64,000 bases of DNA, from positions 9,122,407-9,186,406 of the forward strand of contig OW028584.1 in assembly GCA_932294295.1 (NCBI GenBank), written 5' to 3'. The translations under genes and the position numbers were made by a program. Shown one piece after another: positions 1 to 10,870 of the stretch. This DNA is from Alitta virens. Lineage: Eukaryota; Annelida; Polychaeta; Phyllodocida; Nereididae. Each line of letters starts with the position of its first letter. Within the stretch, counting starts at the first letter, position 1. The notes below the pieces were generated by a model. It saw nothing but the letters and a program-made list of their open reading frames with translations, was not told the DNA's origin and ran no database searches.

Positions 1-302
1 GTCACAGTTTTGGCCAAGTCGAAGGTAGACTCAAAAATGCACCATGTTCCATTGTGACATGTTCCGCATGAGTGATTCACGATTATGTAACGTCAAAACA
101 CTTAAAAACTGATTTAATCACAAGATCCAAGGCCATTTGTATGTAACTGTAATAGTTTGAGAGATATGTGAAGTGAAATTCTTTAAATTTTCCACTAAGT
201 GACCTGTGACCTTGAAAAATAGGTCAAGGTCACTAAAACTGGGTCTAAGTAATAAGGTCATCCTAGGGTACCATGTGTTAAAGTTTGGTCCTCCAACTCT
301 GA
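1..302. repeat. Dispersed-type repeat with TGACCT/AGGTCA palindrome
   Basis: No coding potential seen. The stretch has phrases of the type 'gtgaccttgaaaaataggtcaaggtcac', an inverted TGACCT...AGGTCA pair around 200-230. The ~2.1-kb insertion at 39.3-41.3 kb has comparable 'tgaccttgaccc' wording. It may be an older non-coding element next to, or carrying, the Gypsy insertion. I found no LTR here matching the far side of the Gypsy element. Confidence 0.35.
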
Positions 303-1551
303 ATGTGTATAAATAATACCAAAAACAGTAGTCTTCACCATAGTGATGGTGAAGCCGAATTAGAAAAAGAGGATCTCAGGTATGAGGTGCATAAACTTCA
401 GAGTGATATGGATGGCCTTGCAGCCACTATAGGTGCCTCAGCATCTGCACCTGGAGCAAATTTCCGCAATGTCATAGACACTTCATCTGTGATTGATGGT
501 ATGTATCAAGCAGATGGAACTGGTATGATGATGAGTTCTGTTCTGAAACTTAGCAGCTTTGATGGTAGGGAGGATGGCAACTATCCTTACCGGCGATATG
601 CTTTTGATGTTAGGGCCCTCGAAGGTCCTGGGCCTCCACGCGGTGAGGGTGGAAACACTATGGGTGAAGTCCTCTATCCCCAGTGGCCAAAACAGAACAG
701 TGCGCATTGCACAAGCTGCTCCAGCTATCCAACGCAGACAATTATTGATTTTACATGCTTCTGGTTTCTACTACCAACTATAGATAATCATTCTTACCCT
801 AGAGAGCCTTTACATAGCCCACTCAGGTGCTGATGAGGCGTTAAACAATAACACTAACTAACTAACTTTTGATGTTAGGCAATTGCAGAAAGCAATTTTA
901 TGTTCCTGTAGGGGAGTGGCAGCCGATATCCTACAAACTATGCAGATGAGTCTGCTAATGCTTGGGGTTGCCCACTGGAGAGTTATTTAGCCAGCCCTCA
1001 ATTGTCTCATCTGGACAGGGATCAGAGACAGGCGATGTTGCGTGAGTGATTTTGGAGAGGCTTAAAGTCTGATATACACCGTATTGCCCTCCGGCACAAA
1101 TTTGATGCGGAATGCAACTATGATGACCTGTTGGTTGTGGCACGCGCAATAGAGCTTGAATCAGGGTCCTCCAAACCATCCAATGCTTCCGATAAGCCAA
1201 AGTCACACAACTTTTAAGTCTGCCGCCAAGACTGTGGCTGAACAGTGGGTTGCCCAGAAAAGTAAACCAAATGACATCCAGAGTAAATTGGATAATATTT
1301 TGGCTAGGCTGACGGCACTTGAGACTTGCCTGCCCCCTAAGGGACAGACACCCACACCATCTAGAGGCAGGGTTGGACGTGGTCATAGTTGTAGCAGTAT
1401 CGTGTATTTTCGCAGAAGCCGAGGAAGAGGTCGACTGGATCGAGAGTCAACAAGCTCACAACAGCCATCTTATAGTTTGGCCCCACCTGCGCCAGCCATC
1501 ACTTGTTATAAGTGTGGCAAGGAAGGGCACATGCGAAGTGCTTGCCTTTAA
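303..1551 (+). pseudogene. Gypsy gag remnant with zinc knuckle
   Basis: The gag reads in pieces. An N-terminal coiled/acidic part (303-614) contains the phrase FDGREDGNYPYRRYAF. The SINE then interrupts it, and it resumes near 880 with QLQKAILCSCRGVAADILQ. The C-terminal piece (1156-1551) is basic and ends in a zinc knuckle, CYKCGKEGHMRSAC (Cys-X2-Cys-X4-His-X4-Cys), at about 1504-1546. Gag proteins of this family build the particle and bind RNA through this knuckle. Removing the SINE leaves the flanking frames compatible, so the SINE insertion is a discrete later event; other breaks also exist. Confidence 0.75.
615..865 (+). mobile_element. SINE-like element, copy 1, inside gag
   Basis: A 251-bp insertion flanked by a perfect 14-bp direct repeat, cttttgatgttagg, at 601-614 and 866-879. 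It starts gccctcgaaggtcctggg and ends in a short (AACT)n tail after 'gcgttaaacaataacac'. It is nearly identical to 3864-4113. Long variable TSDs plus a simple-sequence tail are typical of LINE-mobilised SINEs. The 5' part shows no convincing tRNA or 5S boxes to my eye, so the head type is unknown. Confidence 0.8.
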
Positions 1552-1569
1552 ATTAGTTTAACATGTGCA

Positions 1570-1976
1570 GTGGGGCAGGTGCATGTTGATTCAGCTGAAA
1601 GCCCCAATTCATTGCGCAGAAAACTTGTTGGACCCAGATGCGAATCTGTTCTTGAAGTTTTTGGTCGTAAATGCAAATGTTTAATTGATGCTGGTTCGCA
1701 AGTCAGTACAGTCAGCGAGACTTTCTTTACGCAACAATTGCAGCCCCACACAGTTACATGATTTTGGCGAAATTGATAAGTATCGAAGTAGCTGGCGGTC
1801 ATCAGTTACCATGTAAAGGTTATATTCAAGCCGTGGTTCTACTTCCGAAGGGCATACTTGGTTCTCGCAAAGCTATTCAGGTTCTTTTCTTGGTTGTGGA
1901 AGACACCACCTTCAATCAAGATGTTCCGATACTGCTGGGCACGAACGTGCTGAAACTTTTCCTGGAATTGTGTTAG
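1570..1976 (+). pseudogene. Gypsy aspartic protease remnant
   Basis: Contains GRKCKCLIDAGSQVSTVS at about 1660-1720, the retroviral-type protease loop, followed in another frame (1758-1976) by a flap/C-terminal region with VPILLGTNVLK. Active copies usually have Asp-Thr/Ser-Gly; here the triad reads Asp-Ala-Gly, so the second position is lost. At least one frameshift lies near 1760. The protease would have cut the Gag-Pol polyprotein. Confidence 0.65.
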
Positions 1977-2063
1977 GAAAACGTAGTCGGTAAGTTTGGT
2001 GTTGGTGATTTATCTAAGTGCCGTGCCCCTAGGCCATGGAAATTAGCATTTAAATGTTTAAAT

Positions 2064-2520
2064 ATGCAATTAAACTCTAGCATTGAGAGTCAATTGAGTA
2101 GTTGGCCAGTTAGTTGCAAGGCAGCCAGTACCTTGGCGCCTCAATCAACTAAGTTTGTATCCTGCACTGATATGTCTACTCTTTCTTTGCAGAATTCACT
2201 ATTAGTGACAAGTGATGGCGTGACACTGCCGGGGGGACTGATCGTCACCCCTACACTCCTTGATCAAGTAGACCAAGGACTGAAGTTGTCGTTGCAGGTA
2301 GTCAATTTAAGTCAGGTAGATGTGACTATACCTGTCAACACAGTTCTAGCCAAAGCAGAAGTTGTCAGCATTGTACAAGCAGTGCAACAGTAGACTAGTT
2401 CTTCTGCCACAACTTCAGTGTCAGGATTATTCGACTTGCAACATCTTTCGGATGACAAACAACACCTTGTCCGTCAGATGCTTGCGTGAAACGAAGCAGC
2501 CATCTCAACACATGACTTTG
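2064..2520 (+). pseudogene. Gypsy Pol region between protease and RT
   Basis: An open stretch (2064-2393) has phrases such as GLIVTPTLLDQVDQGLKLSLQVVNLSQVDVTI cut into short blocks, a region often found between protease and RT in this lineage. No catalytic motif. I annotate it only because of its position and strand. Confidence 0.4.
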
Positions 2521-2522
2521 AC

Positions 2523-3070
2523 TTGGGCCATGCTAAAGGGCACAACAACACAATTGAGCTCATCGAAGGTGCACGACCATTTCGGCAGCAATACCGACGT
2601 ATTCCCCCCTCGATGTGGGAAGAAGTGCAACAGTATCTTCGTCAAATTTTGGAGGCAGGTGTGATCGAGATGTCGGCATCACCATATGCCTCACCAATTG
2701 TGTTAGTGCGAAAGAAAGATCTTCCGCTGAGATTCTGTGTAGACTATCGGAGACTTAACGCTTTAACTATTCGCAATGCACAGAGTATTCCGAGACCACA
2801 GGAAATTTTTGGGCACAGTGGTTCTCTAGCTGAAAAGGCTACTGGCATGTCGAGGTTGACCCCGTGGACAGACCTAAAACTGCATTCACTGTAGGGCCAC
2901 TAGGTTTCTGCCAGTTCATTTGGATGCCGTTTGGCCTTTGCAATGCTGGAGCCACATTTCAGCGCATTATAGAATCGTGTATGGGATCTGATAATCTGTC
3001 TCACTGTTTGTTGTATCTTGATGATATTGTTGTGTTTGGTATCTCGTTTCAGGACCACCTCCAGAAGTAA
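2523..3070 (+). pseudogene. Gypsy reverse transcriptase remnant
   Basis: Fingers/palm motifs in order are EAGVIEMSASPYASPIVLVRKKD, split across a frame change from LRFCVDYRRLN; then the TAFTVGPLGFCQFIWMPFGL type block (2885-2940) and the active-site YLDDIVVF (3013-3036). The catalytic YLDD is intact, but a frameshift near 2860 separates motif groups and the frame stops at 3070. The enzyme would have copied the element's RNA into DNA. Confidence 0.85.
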
Positions 3071-3830
3071 GTAAGTGTACTGAAGAGACTGCGGGACTGC
3101 AGACTTAAGGTGAATCCTAAGAAATACGAGTTGTTCAAGGAACTGATCAAGTACATGGGTCATTGGGTGACTTGAGATGGGATCGCCACAGAACATGAGA
3201 AAATTGAAACTGTACAGAAATGGCCTATTCTACCGAGTAGAGAAGAGGTTAAAAGATTTTTAGGTTTTGCCAGTTTTTACAGGCGGTTTATTCATAAATT
3301 TGCACAGGTCAGTGAACCATTACAGAAACTGCTTTGCGGTCCGAAAACCAAAGGTGTAGGGAAGAAGAAACCTAGCAGCCTTCCCAAATTTGAATTGAGT
3401 GAGGAACAGCAGCAAAGTTTTGATGCATTGATTAAAGCTTAACAAAGCCATTCGAACTACACACGGATGCTGCTACTTCTTCAGGTTTGGGCGCAGTTCT
3501 GTACCAAAAGGATGAACAAGGGGTGCTACGCATCATTGCCTATGCTAGTCGCAGTTTGTCGGAGAGCGAACATCGCTATCCTGCCCATAAGCAGACAAAT
3601 TTGCTGATTACTTGAGAGGGGCTAAGTTAATTGTAAAAACAGACAACAATCCCTTGACTTACGTTCTCAAGAGTGCTAAGCTGGACGCTTGTGACCAACG
3701 CTGGGCAGCTGCATTGGGTGATTACGACTTCGAAATATACTACAAACCCCCACCACATGTCAGGGATGCCGATGCCCTGTCGTGCCTTCCAGGTGACTCT
3801 TGGAAGAAGATGATGTCCTCCACGATGTAA
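3071..3830 (+). pseudogene. Gypsy RT thumb/connection and RNase H remnant
   Basis: Reading in shifting frames, the 3195-3320 part gives the connection region (VKRFLGFASFYRRF type) and 3440-3600 gives FELHTDAATSSGLGAVLYQ and AYASRSLSESEHRYPAHK, an RNase H core whose Asp is visible in TDAAT. 3612-3830 continues with IVKTDNNPLTYVL and ends near HVRDADALSCLP. A stop near 3442 and an indel near 3600 break it. Confidence 0.75.
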
Positions 3831-3863
3831 GCTGTTTGTCAGGGGCAGCTTGTGGTAGACCTG

Positions 3864-4113
3864 GCCCTCGAAGGTCCTGGGCCTCCACGCGGCGAGGGTG
3901 GAAACCCTTGGGGTGAAGTCCTCTATCCCCAGTGGCTAAAACAGGACAGTGCACATTGCACAAGCTGCTCCAGCTATCCAACGCAGACAATTATTGATTT
4001 TTTACATGCTTCTGGTTTCTACTACCAACTATAGATAATCAATCTTACCCTAGAGAGCCTCTACATAGCCCACTCAGGTGCTGATGAGGTGTTAAACAAT
4101 AACACTAACTAAC
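3864..4113 (+). mobile_element. SINE-like element, copy 2
   Basis: A 250-bp copy of the element at 615-865, in the same orientation, flanked by a perfect 13-bp direct repeat tgtggtagacctg (3851-3863 and 4114-4126). It sits between the RNase H and integrase segments. The two copies differ by scattered substitutions only, so the family was active after this Gypsy copy had inserted. Confidence 0.8.
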
Positions 4114-4299
4114 TGTGGTAGACCTGACCACCGCTTATAGAGGAGCAGAAGAAGGATGCAGAATTCCAGGAGGTGATAGCCGTTATGATAGGGACTGCTG
4201 ACGGAGTCACTACATCTGATGCTCATACGATGATCTGCCAACGCAGTAAATTGGTCATAGATGAGAACGGCCTCCTTGAACGACATATCAAGATGGATG

Positions 4300-5542
4300 A
4301 AACGACAGTTGTTTAGGTGGTAGTGCTTAGAAGTCTTCAGACAGAGGTTTTGCGACAGTTGCATGACAAGATGGGCCACCTCGGGATTGACAGGACTCTT
4401 GAACTTTTGAGAGATTGGTTCTACTTCCCCAGGATGGAAAACTTCACAACAGAGTACATCAGGAAGTGTGATGATTGTCTCCGGTGAAAGTCAAAAAGCC
4501 AGGTTGCGCCTATGGTAAAATTGGAGTTTGTTGGTCCAATGGATCTGTTGTGTATGAACTTCTTGTCTCTTGAGACATCCAAGGGTGGATTTTCAAACAT
4601 CTTGGTCATGACAGACCATTTTACGCGATATGCTCAGGCAATACCCACGAAAGACCAGACAGCGAAGACCACCACAAGAGTACTCATGGACAGGTTCATC
4701 AATCACTATGGCATGCCTGCACGCATACATTCAGACCAGAGGGCCAACTTTGAAGCTCAAGTCATCAAGCAACTCATCTGCTAGGGATAGCCAAGACCCA
4801 TTCTACACCATATCACCCACAGGGTAATGCGCAGGCTGAATGTTTCAATTCTACACTTTTGAATATGTTAGCATGTCTGACAGAGGAGGAGAAATCACGA
4901 TGGAAAGACTAGTTCCATACGTAGTCCATGCTTACAACTGTACCAGGCACGAATCCACAGGTTTCTCACCGTTCCAGCTGATGTTCGGGCGTAAGCCAAG
5001 ATTGCCTGCAGACATCATTAAGGGGCTACAGTCTGATCAAAAAGCAAACACAGACTATCTCCAGTATGTCCAGGATGTGCAACAATCCCTGAAGAGTGCC
5101 TACGAGCGAGCTATGGACCAGGCCACAACGACACCTGAGAGGGAAACAGGCCAACGACAGAGTAGCTCGGGCACCTCGCTTGGAACTAGGTGACAGAGTG
5201 CTAGTTTGGAAGGTATGCTTCAAAGAAGGACCACACAAGATGGATCATGTTTGGTAGCAAGAGGTGTACAAGGTAGTGGGTACACGATCAGAAGACCTCC
5301 TTGTTTATGATGTTCAAGAGGAAGGCAACAGTAAGGCCCGAATCCGCAGACTTCACAGGAATTTTCTCCTGCCATTTGGGCATGTGCCAGAACCAGCACT
5401 AGATAAGGCTATGGATGCGACTTGGAATCATAAACCACACAGCCATAAGCCCAAGGAGAAGAGTCAATCTCCAGAATCTTCTGACAGGGATAGTAGCACA
5501 GATTCCTCAAGGCCAAGGAAAGGTCCCTACACTCGTTCTTGA
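4300..5542 (+). pseudogene. Gypsy integrase remnant
   Basis: The N-terminal zinc-binding region reads near 4340-4480 (LGIDRTLELLRDWFYFPRM, then CDDC). The catalytic core follows at 4512-4784. The first catalytic Asp appears replaced: MDLLCMNFLSLE reads Asn where family members have Asp. The second Asp is in [10 protein letters not shown], and the Glu lies near 4835 in [13 protein letters not shown] stop near 4783 and a further break near 4900 separate core and C-terminal parts. The C-terminal segment (5264-5542) has the RRLHRNFLLPFGHVPEP phrase common downstream of Gypsy integrases. Confidence 0.8.
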
Positions 5543-5620
5543 CATATGAGAACATCCCAGAATGCAGAACAAGAGGATACTGAGAGTTCAAGCTCAGAGG
5601 CAGAACAAGAGATCTTTTAA

Positions 5621-6169
5621 TTAGATAGTTAATTAGGTCAAGCTCAAGGAGAGAGCCAGAAAGACTGAAGCAGCAAGCATGGCAGCCCAGTCCGGGTGAG
5701 TTAATTTAGTTCATTTCACCTTTTAATTTATTGTATATACATGTACTGCTGTATATAGATGTAAGCAATTATATGTAATTAACTGCATATTGTTGCAGGC
5801 TTTTATTTTTGCCAACAAGCAACAAAGACAAATGTGGGATTTGATATTTTATTAAAGTTGCAAGCATTTACAAAATATTAGATGTTTGAACATGAGTATT
5901 TGATTTGAAATATATAATCCCAATAGAGATTTAGTTTAAGAGTAATACTATGTAACATAAATGTGAAGACTAGGTATTGACAACAATCCAGATAAATGAT
6001 GAGAAGGCATGACATGTAAAGAATGCGAGCAATTGGCATATAGTAATGCTACAAAAAAATGAGGATATAAATTTGTTTAGAGTTCATGGATAGATGTTGG
6101 GAAACCCTTGAAAAGAGCCATAAGGAGATGACTAAACAGGCATTGACTGGGTTCCCAACATGAATCCAA
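5621..6169. other. AT-rich spacer, no gene seen
   Basis: Non-coding, AT-rich DNA between the Gypsy body and the 3' side of the YR retroelement. A Gypsy 3' LTR could lie here, but no matching 5' copy is visible in the window. Confidence 0.5.
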
Positions 6170-6204
6170 GATCAAGTCTATGATCGCACTGGTTGAAGCT
6201 GGGA

Positions 6205-6560
6205 ATCATCTGGCATGGCTGGAATGACACCCCAAATGGGCTTATATAAAGATGATGCCCTCTGGCATGGCAAGAAAGGACATATTGCTGGATGTGCCAC
6301 CTGGCATGGCCAGAATGACAAGTGGAAGAATGGAGATATGGTGAATGTGTCACCTGGCATGGCCGGAGTGACAAGTGGACATATTGGTGACATGGCCGGA
6401 GTATCACCTGGCACCCGGAGGACAATTGGGAAGACTGGAGAGTACGGATGGCTGTGTCACCTGGCATGGCCGGAGTAACAAGTGGGAAATGGATATGCTG
6501 GGTGTGCCACTGGGCATGGCCGGAATGGTCCCTGAGGGAGGGTGTGATGCCGGGGCCGGA
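6205..6560. repeat. GC-rich tandem repeat 'ggcatggccggagtgacaag'
   Basis: At least six degenerate copies of a ~55-60-bp unit built round 'gtgtcacctggcatggccggagtgac'. It lies just beyond the stop side of the recombinase remnant and overlaps its last residues. Such blocks occur in the 3' non-coding part of YR retroelements, where repeats serve in template handling, but these are tandem direct repeats of unknown role. Confidence 0.75.
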
Positions 6561-7360
6561 TGTACTGGTGATAGGTACTGCTACACCAACGGCCAGCTGT
6601 GCGGATGGTGTTGTCAGTGTGCTGGTCTTGTGTGAGCTGGGTAGCTCGTCCAATACGAAAGGAGTGCGTGTTGTATTGGGCAGAATTGAGACCAGCCTGT
6701 TGTATTGTGGCTTTCAACACACGACTGAATGTGTCTCGATCAACAGGGATTTTGTCTTGGAAAAGGAACAGTGGTTCTTTTGGATTTTCCCCAGATGGCT
6801 AGGTATCTGGAAAGATGGGCAATGGGGCAGCATGTATGGTCAGGGTCTTGTTTCAGGATGAGAGTAGGGGTGTGCTGTCTACTATGTTTGTAGGAGTTAA
6901 AGGTTATTGTCAAAGAGGTTGGTGAAAGGCCAATTTGGTTAAGCTGTAGTGTGTGGGTATTGTTTGTGGAGTGGACAGCTTCCCCTGCTCTCAGGCAGGC
7001 ATGATATATTAGGCTGTAGACAGCTGTCCACAGTTGCCGGTCTTAGCTTGTGATGTCGCTTTTCTGCAAGGACTGAATGATGGTGCTAAGTATGTCCATG
7101 GTGATTGGCAGCAACTGCCTAGATCTGGTACTAGGTGTTGTGTTCTGGACCCCATGCAGGGCTTTCGACACAAGGAAAGTGGTAGTAGGATCAGGTAGAT
7201 GGTGCAGCTTATGAATAAAAGATATGGCAGACTTGTAGGTCTTGATAGTCCGGTATTGCAGGCCTTTTTGGTGGAGGTGTGTTATAAATAAGCACATCCT
7301 GTGGGGATGATGGAAATTGAGTTCCTTATTAAGTGTGCCTGTCAAGAAATAAGATGACAT
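6560..7360 (-). pseudogene. Tyrosine recombinase remnant of YR retrotransposon
   Basis: The N-terminal core-binding segment is at 7043-7360, with YRTIKTYKSAISFIHKLHH and a SRQLLPIT stretch. The catalytic C-terminus is at 6560-6720: NTHSFRIGRAT supplies the His-X2-Arg pair (6649-6667), followed by the GRWCSSTYHQYIRP segment holding the nucleophilic Tyr. The middle (6720-7043) is in other frames and damaged. In this class the recombinase inserts a circular DNA intermediate, which is why no TSD is expected. Confidence 0.8.
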
Positions 7361-7422
7361 AATGTGTTATTTAGGCCAGGAATATGCTGAGCAGTAAGAA
7401 GGATGTTATGCTGCGAAAGGAC

Positions 7423-7728
7423 TTAGACAAGTGGGCGCAGTAGCTGCATGATAAGGGGGCATTTGGAAGTTTGATTATTTAAGATGTGGACAACAGCTAT
7501 GTTGTCTTTGTAGAAGAGGATATTGCTATTTTGGAGCTTTGTAGCAAACATGGCTATAATAACATAGACGTGGTAGAATTTGAGTATGGTGATATGGAGA
7601 TTCTGCCAAAGTGGGGGCCAAAGGCCCTGTATCCACCGGGAACCGTAGATGGCGCCAAATCCAGTTTTTGACGCGTTAGAAGCTAGCTTGATGGCCGTGG
7701 ACTCGTAGCTGTATCTTGGCTTTATCAT
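7423..7728 (-). pseudogene. RNase H remnant of YR retrotransposon
   Basis: Contains LASNASKTGFGAIYGSRWIQG, where the first catalytic residue (usually Asp in SDASK) reads Asn. The later FYKDNIAVVHILNNQTSK block keeps the DN pair. It lies between RT and recombinase as expected for this class. Confidence 0.75.
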
Positions 7729-7884
7729 AGTAATGTCATTGTGATGTACAAGGAAATCTGACCAGGTGGTTAAGTCGAGTTTTGTGTCCTTTGTTAGGGT
7801 AACATAGTGAGCAGGGTTCTTGATTCCTTTTGTGCGGTCATGCAGACGCCTCAGGAAAGCTCGCCCACAGGGGATGACTGTTGT

Positions 7885-8744
7885 TCAAAATTGTAATTTG
7901 CCAATAAGTGATTTCAAGTTTCTTAATGTGAGGGAACATTTAGTTAAAGCTATTTGGAGATCCTGGTGATATTGACTAAGCTTAGTTGGTGGTATTCCAG
8001 CCTGCATGGCCAGAGTGTCAAGTTCAATGCCTAAAAAGGTAATTGTAGTGGATGGGCCTTCTGTTTTATGTGCTTTCGGTACATTAAGGTAATGGAACAA
8101 TGACTGGAAAGTGTTAAGATCTCGTAAGCACCGTTCGTGTGTTAGTTGGACAAACAGGAAATCATCTATTACCTTAACAGTAGATGTGAGGCAGTATTTT
8201 GTTTGGAGAATCCATTGAAGGGCTGAGGAGAAAGCCTCAAATATGCGGCATGATGGTGCAGCCCCCATACTAAGCATTTTTTCATAATAATACATTCCAT
8301 CAAATTGGAAACCGAGTAAGTGGTAATGTGATGGGCTGACAGGTAGTACGCTGAATTTATCTGCTATGTCGTTTTTGGCTAGATAGGCATTGGGAGAGTG
8401 ATGGTGAATAAGTTGTATAGCATCATGGAGTGATTGGTATTTAACAGTTGTATATGTGAGCGGTCTATGTTATAGTTGAATGAATTAATATCGTAGGGGT
8501 AGGAGAGATTATGAAGTTATCGATACTTTCCAGGGGTAGACTTTTCACGGAGGGCAAGCGGTGAAGATTTAAAGTTTGGGAAGGGCGGAGTTGTGAATGG
8601 GCCAGCTATGCGGCCAAGAGCAAGTTCATGTTGAATCTTTTGTTTGACTATGTCGGGCAAGTCGAGCACTGTTTGGGAATTCTTAGATTGGAGTGGGGTA
8701 TCTGGCCCATCAAAATGTAGGGAAAAAACCTTAGACAAAGCCAT
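7885..8744 (-). pseudogene. Reverse transcriptase remnant of YR retrotransposon
   Basis: The N-terminal part at 8517-8744 has ELALGRIAGPFTTPPFPNF and SPLALREKSTPGKYR, the GRIAGPF signature of DIRS/Ngaro-like RTs. The palm at 7885-8295 has VIDDFLFV as the catalytic box (canonical YxDD degenerated to IDDF) and TFLGIELDTLAMQ. A frameshift and stops between 8300 and 8517 join the two pieces only imperfectly. Confidence 0.8.
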
Positions 8745-8788
8745 TTACTATGTAGTCATGGTGTGGGTAACCCTGCAAGAGGTTACAC

Positions 8789-9986
8789 TTAGTCTCCTTG
8801 CGTTACCGGAGCTGGAAGGGTGGTTCGGTTGTGGCAGTCGGTGGAGTGGTCCTGGCGATATGGGCGTCTGTTGGTGTAGCAGGGCTGAAACATTGGGTGA
8901 TTAAGGCCACAGTTGGCGCAAGTGTGGCGGTAAGTGCATTGCTGGTTTTCACACCTTGTTCCTTTCTGGTGGTATGAGAAGCAGAACCCGAATGGCACTG
9001 GAAAAAACTGTTGGCGAAAGAGCTGCTGGGAGGCCGATGTAGCGGTGACTAGTTTCTTGGTGCTGGTTTGACGGAAGGCTTTCAGGAGGGCCTTAGTCTC
9101 AAGGTCTGCCCAGAAAGTAAGCCAGGAGCACTTAGTATGCTCCCGGTCAACCCTGAACTGCATGTCATAAAATTTCCAATTGGCACCCAAGCTCATGAGC
9201 TCCTTGATCTGCTGGCAGTAGGTGAGCATTGGGGCAATTTGATCCGGGAACTTTTCGGTGTACACAGCCATGTAGACGTCCATGGCTCTGCTCCATTCCT
9301 CTTCTGTGAGCTCCTACTTGCGTTTGGGGGTGAGGTTGAAGGCCACATGATCATCATCCAAGGATGGATTAGGCAAGGAAATCTGAAATGATTGGGCCTG
9401 GAGGGGTACAGCAAGTCAGCCAGATCGATGAACTCGTCGGCCCAGACACGTTCCTTGATTTTCTTCGGAACATTCATTCCAATCGGTGTACCAGCAAGTT
9501 GTACTAGGTGTTGGTCGGGGAGGGTGGAGAGGGACAAGGGTAACACATTAAACTCACCTGGAGGGATGAAATTTTGTAGATTGCTAGGTAACTCTGGTGC
9601 AGTTGGTTGTGTGAGGGTCTGGTTGGTGTTGTTAGGAATAAGCTGGTTGCTGCTGTGAGGAAGAGACGGATGAAGTTTTGTCGTTAACGTACTCAGAGTG
9701 GACTGCATCGATAAGAATGCAGCCTGTTGTTGCTTCAGCAATTCTGCCATTATGCCCAGAGTGCTTAGGATACTGTTGTTAGCATTGTTGGTCGCCGGCT
9801 GTTGTGCATCACATGCACTATTTGTCTGCTAAAGGGTCTGACTAGTGGTGAGTGGCGAAGCATTTTCCTCATCCTTAGAGCTGCTTCCAAGTGGTTGTTG
9901 GGACTGCTGGTAGCATACTGGTAGTTGTCGTTGTCGGGATGGTGTCTGGCGGTTGCCGAGGCTCGCTTGGCCTTCACCTTAGGCAT
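8789..9986 (-). pseudogene. Gag-like protein remnant of YR retrotransposon
   Basis: Likely start at MPKVKAKRAS (about 9986). A Gln/Ser/Thr-rich region (9193-9750, LLKQQQAAFLSMQSTLSTLT) precedes a frameshift near 9280. The C-terminal piece (8789-9283) contains GFCFSYHQKGTRCENQQC and CANCGLNHP, a Cys/His-rich RNA-binding cluster typical of gag ORFs in this class. A second break lies near 9800. Confidence 0.7.
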
Positions 9987-10079
9987 GTTGTTACCTGTAA
10001 CAGAAGAGAAGCAGCAGTACCCATAATATAGTGGACCAATAAGTAGTGCAATAGTACTAGTCGTTTGAGTGAAAAGGTG

Positions 10080-10082
10080 TAA
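10080..10082. repeat. Target-site duplication TAA (left)
   Basis: TAA immediately outside the terminal inverted repeat; the matching TAA is at 13285-13287. Confidence 0.7.
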
Positions 10083-10199
10083 AGCCACTGTCACACGGGC
10101 CGGTTTTGACGTAGTGAACCCGTAGTATTACGTAATAGTTATGTAACAGCTCTTTCCGCCGGTTTGGCGACAGGTTCTGGGAGCAAAAAGGGGGCGGGG

Positions 10200-10345
10200 C
10201 AGCACCCGCCGGGCGCTACAGGTTTCCCGCCGGGTTACCCGCCGGCTCACACGGGTGCCTCGGCGGGTTCCACGGGTGCCTCGGCGGGTTCTACGGGTGA
10301 CTCGGCGGGTTCTACGGGTTACTCGGCGGGTTGTAGGAGTAAGCC
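10200..10345. repeat. Subterminal 21-bp GC-rich tandem repeats, left
   Basis: Copies of 'acgggtgcctcggcgggttc' in a row, with small changes, followed by weaker copies up to about 10370. They appear inverted at 12940-13045. Subterminal repeats like these often serve as transposase binding sites. Confidence 0.8.
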
Positions 10346-10393
10346 GGCAAGTAGTAGGAGTAACTCACAGCTTCCAGGACTATATTATAAAAG

Positions 10394-10870
10394 GCTGCTG
10401 CTCCCCTAATATTAGTCCGATTTTCGTTAAATAAGAACTAAATTGTAGGATAATTTATACTGATTCCATACCTGTTTTCGGATCGAAAATATACCAAATA
10501 TTAAGCAAGTTATTCGTCTGAGAAGGTAACAAGGTTGGCGGAGGCAAACAGTGGTGCTCTCGCAGACGTCCGCGCCGGGACTGTATCAATGCTGAGCGCT
10601 TCTTTAAAAGGCTGCTGCTCCCCTAATATTAGTCCGATTTTCGTCAAATAAGACTGGATTGTAGTATAATTCATACTGACTCCATAGGTGTTTTCGGATT
10701 GAAAATAGACCAAATATTAAGCGAGATATTCGTCTGAGAAGGCGGTTGTCTGGTGGCGGCTGCTGCTCCTTTAATATTAATCCGATTTGCGTCCAATAAA
10801 TATTGAATTATAGAAGAGTTCATACTTATTCCACACAGAATTTCAGATTGAAAATAGACCAAATATTAAG
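10394..10870. repeat. Three tandem copies of a ~150-215-bp unit, left arm
   Basis: Each copy begins near 'ggctgctgctcccctaatat' (about 10392, 10609 and 10757), passes through 'cgattttcgt...attcatactgattccat', and ends in 'aaatattaagcgagatattcg'. Inverted copies occupy about 12270-12785. Confidence 0.75.

Larger units (their letters stand above)
303..5620 (+). mobile_element. Degenerate Ty3/Gypsy LTR retrotransposon body
   Basis: Ordered on the plus strand are gag with a CCHC knuckle, an aspartic protease remnant, reverse transcriptase with YLDD, RNase H, and integrase. This is the Ty3/Gypsy order. Stops and frameshifts break every domain, and two SINE-like elements have landed inside (615-865 and 3864-4113). 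I could not identify paired LTRs: nothing in 1-302 clearly matches 5600-6130. The copy is old and inactive. The limits given are those of recognisable coding material, not element ends. Confidence 0.85.
6170..10079 (-). mobile_element. Degenerate tyrosine-recombinase (DIRS/Ngaro-type) retrotransposon
   Basis: On the minus strand the order is gag with a Cys/His cluster, RT, RNase H, tyrosine recombinase, then a GC-rich tandem repeat block. The recombinase instead of a DDE integrase places it among YR retrotransposons; the order RT-RNase H-YR resembles Ngaro or related groups more than DIRS-1. All ORFs are broken. Upstream on this strand the element is cut at 10080 by a TIR element, and a likely continuation begins at 13288. 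Exact ends are not determined. Confidence 0.8.

Noticed and set aside
1..6130. LTR pair of the Gypsy element
   Set aside because: No long direct repeat seen between 1-302 and 5600-6130.
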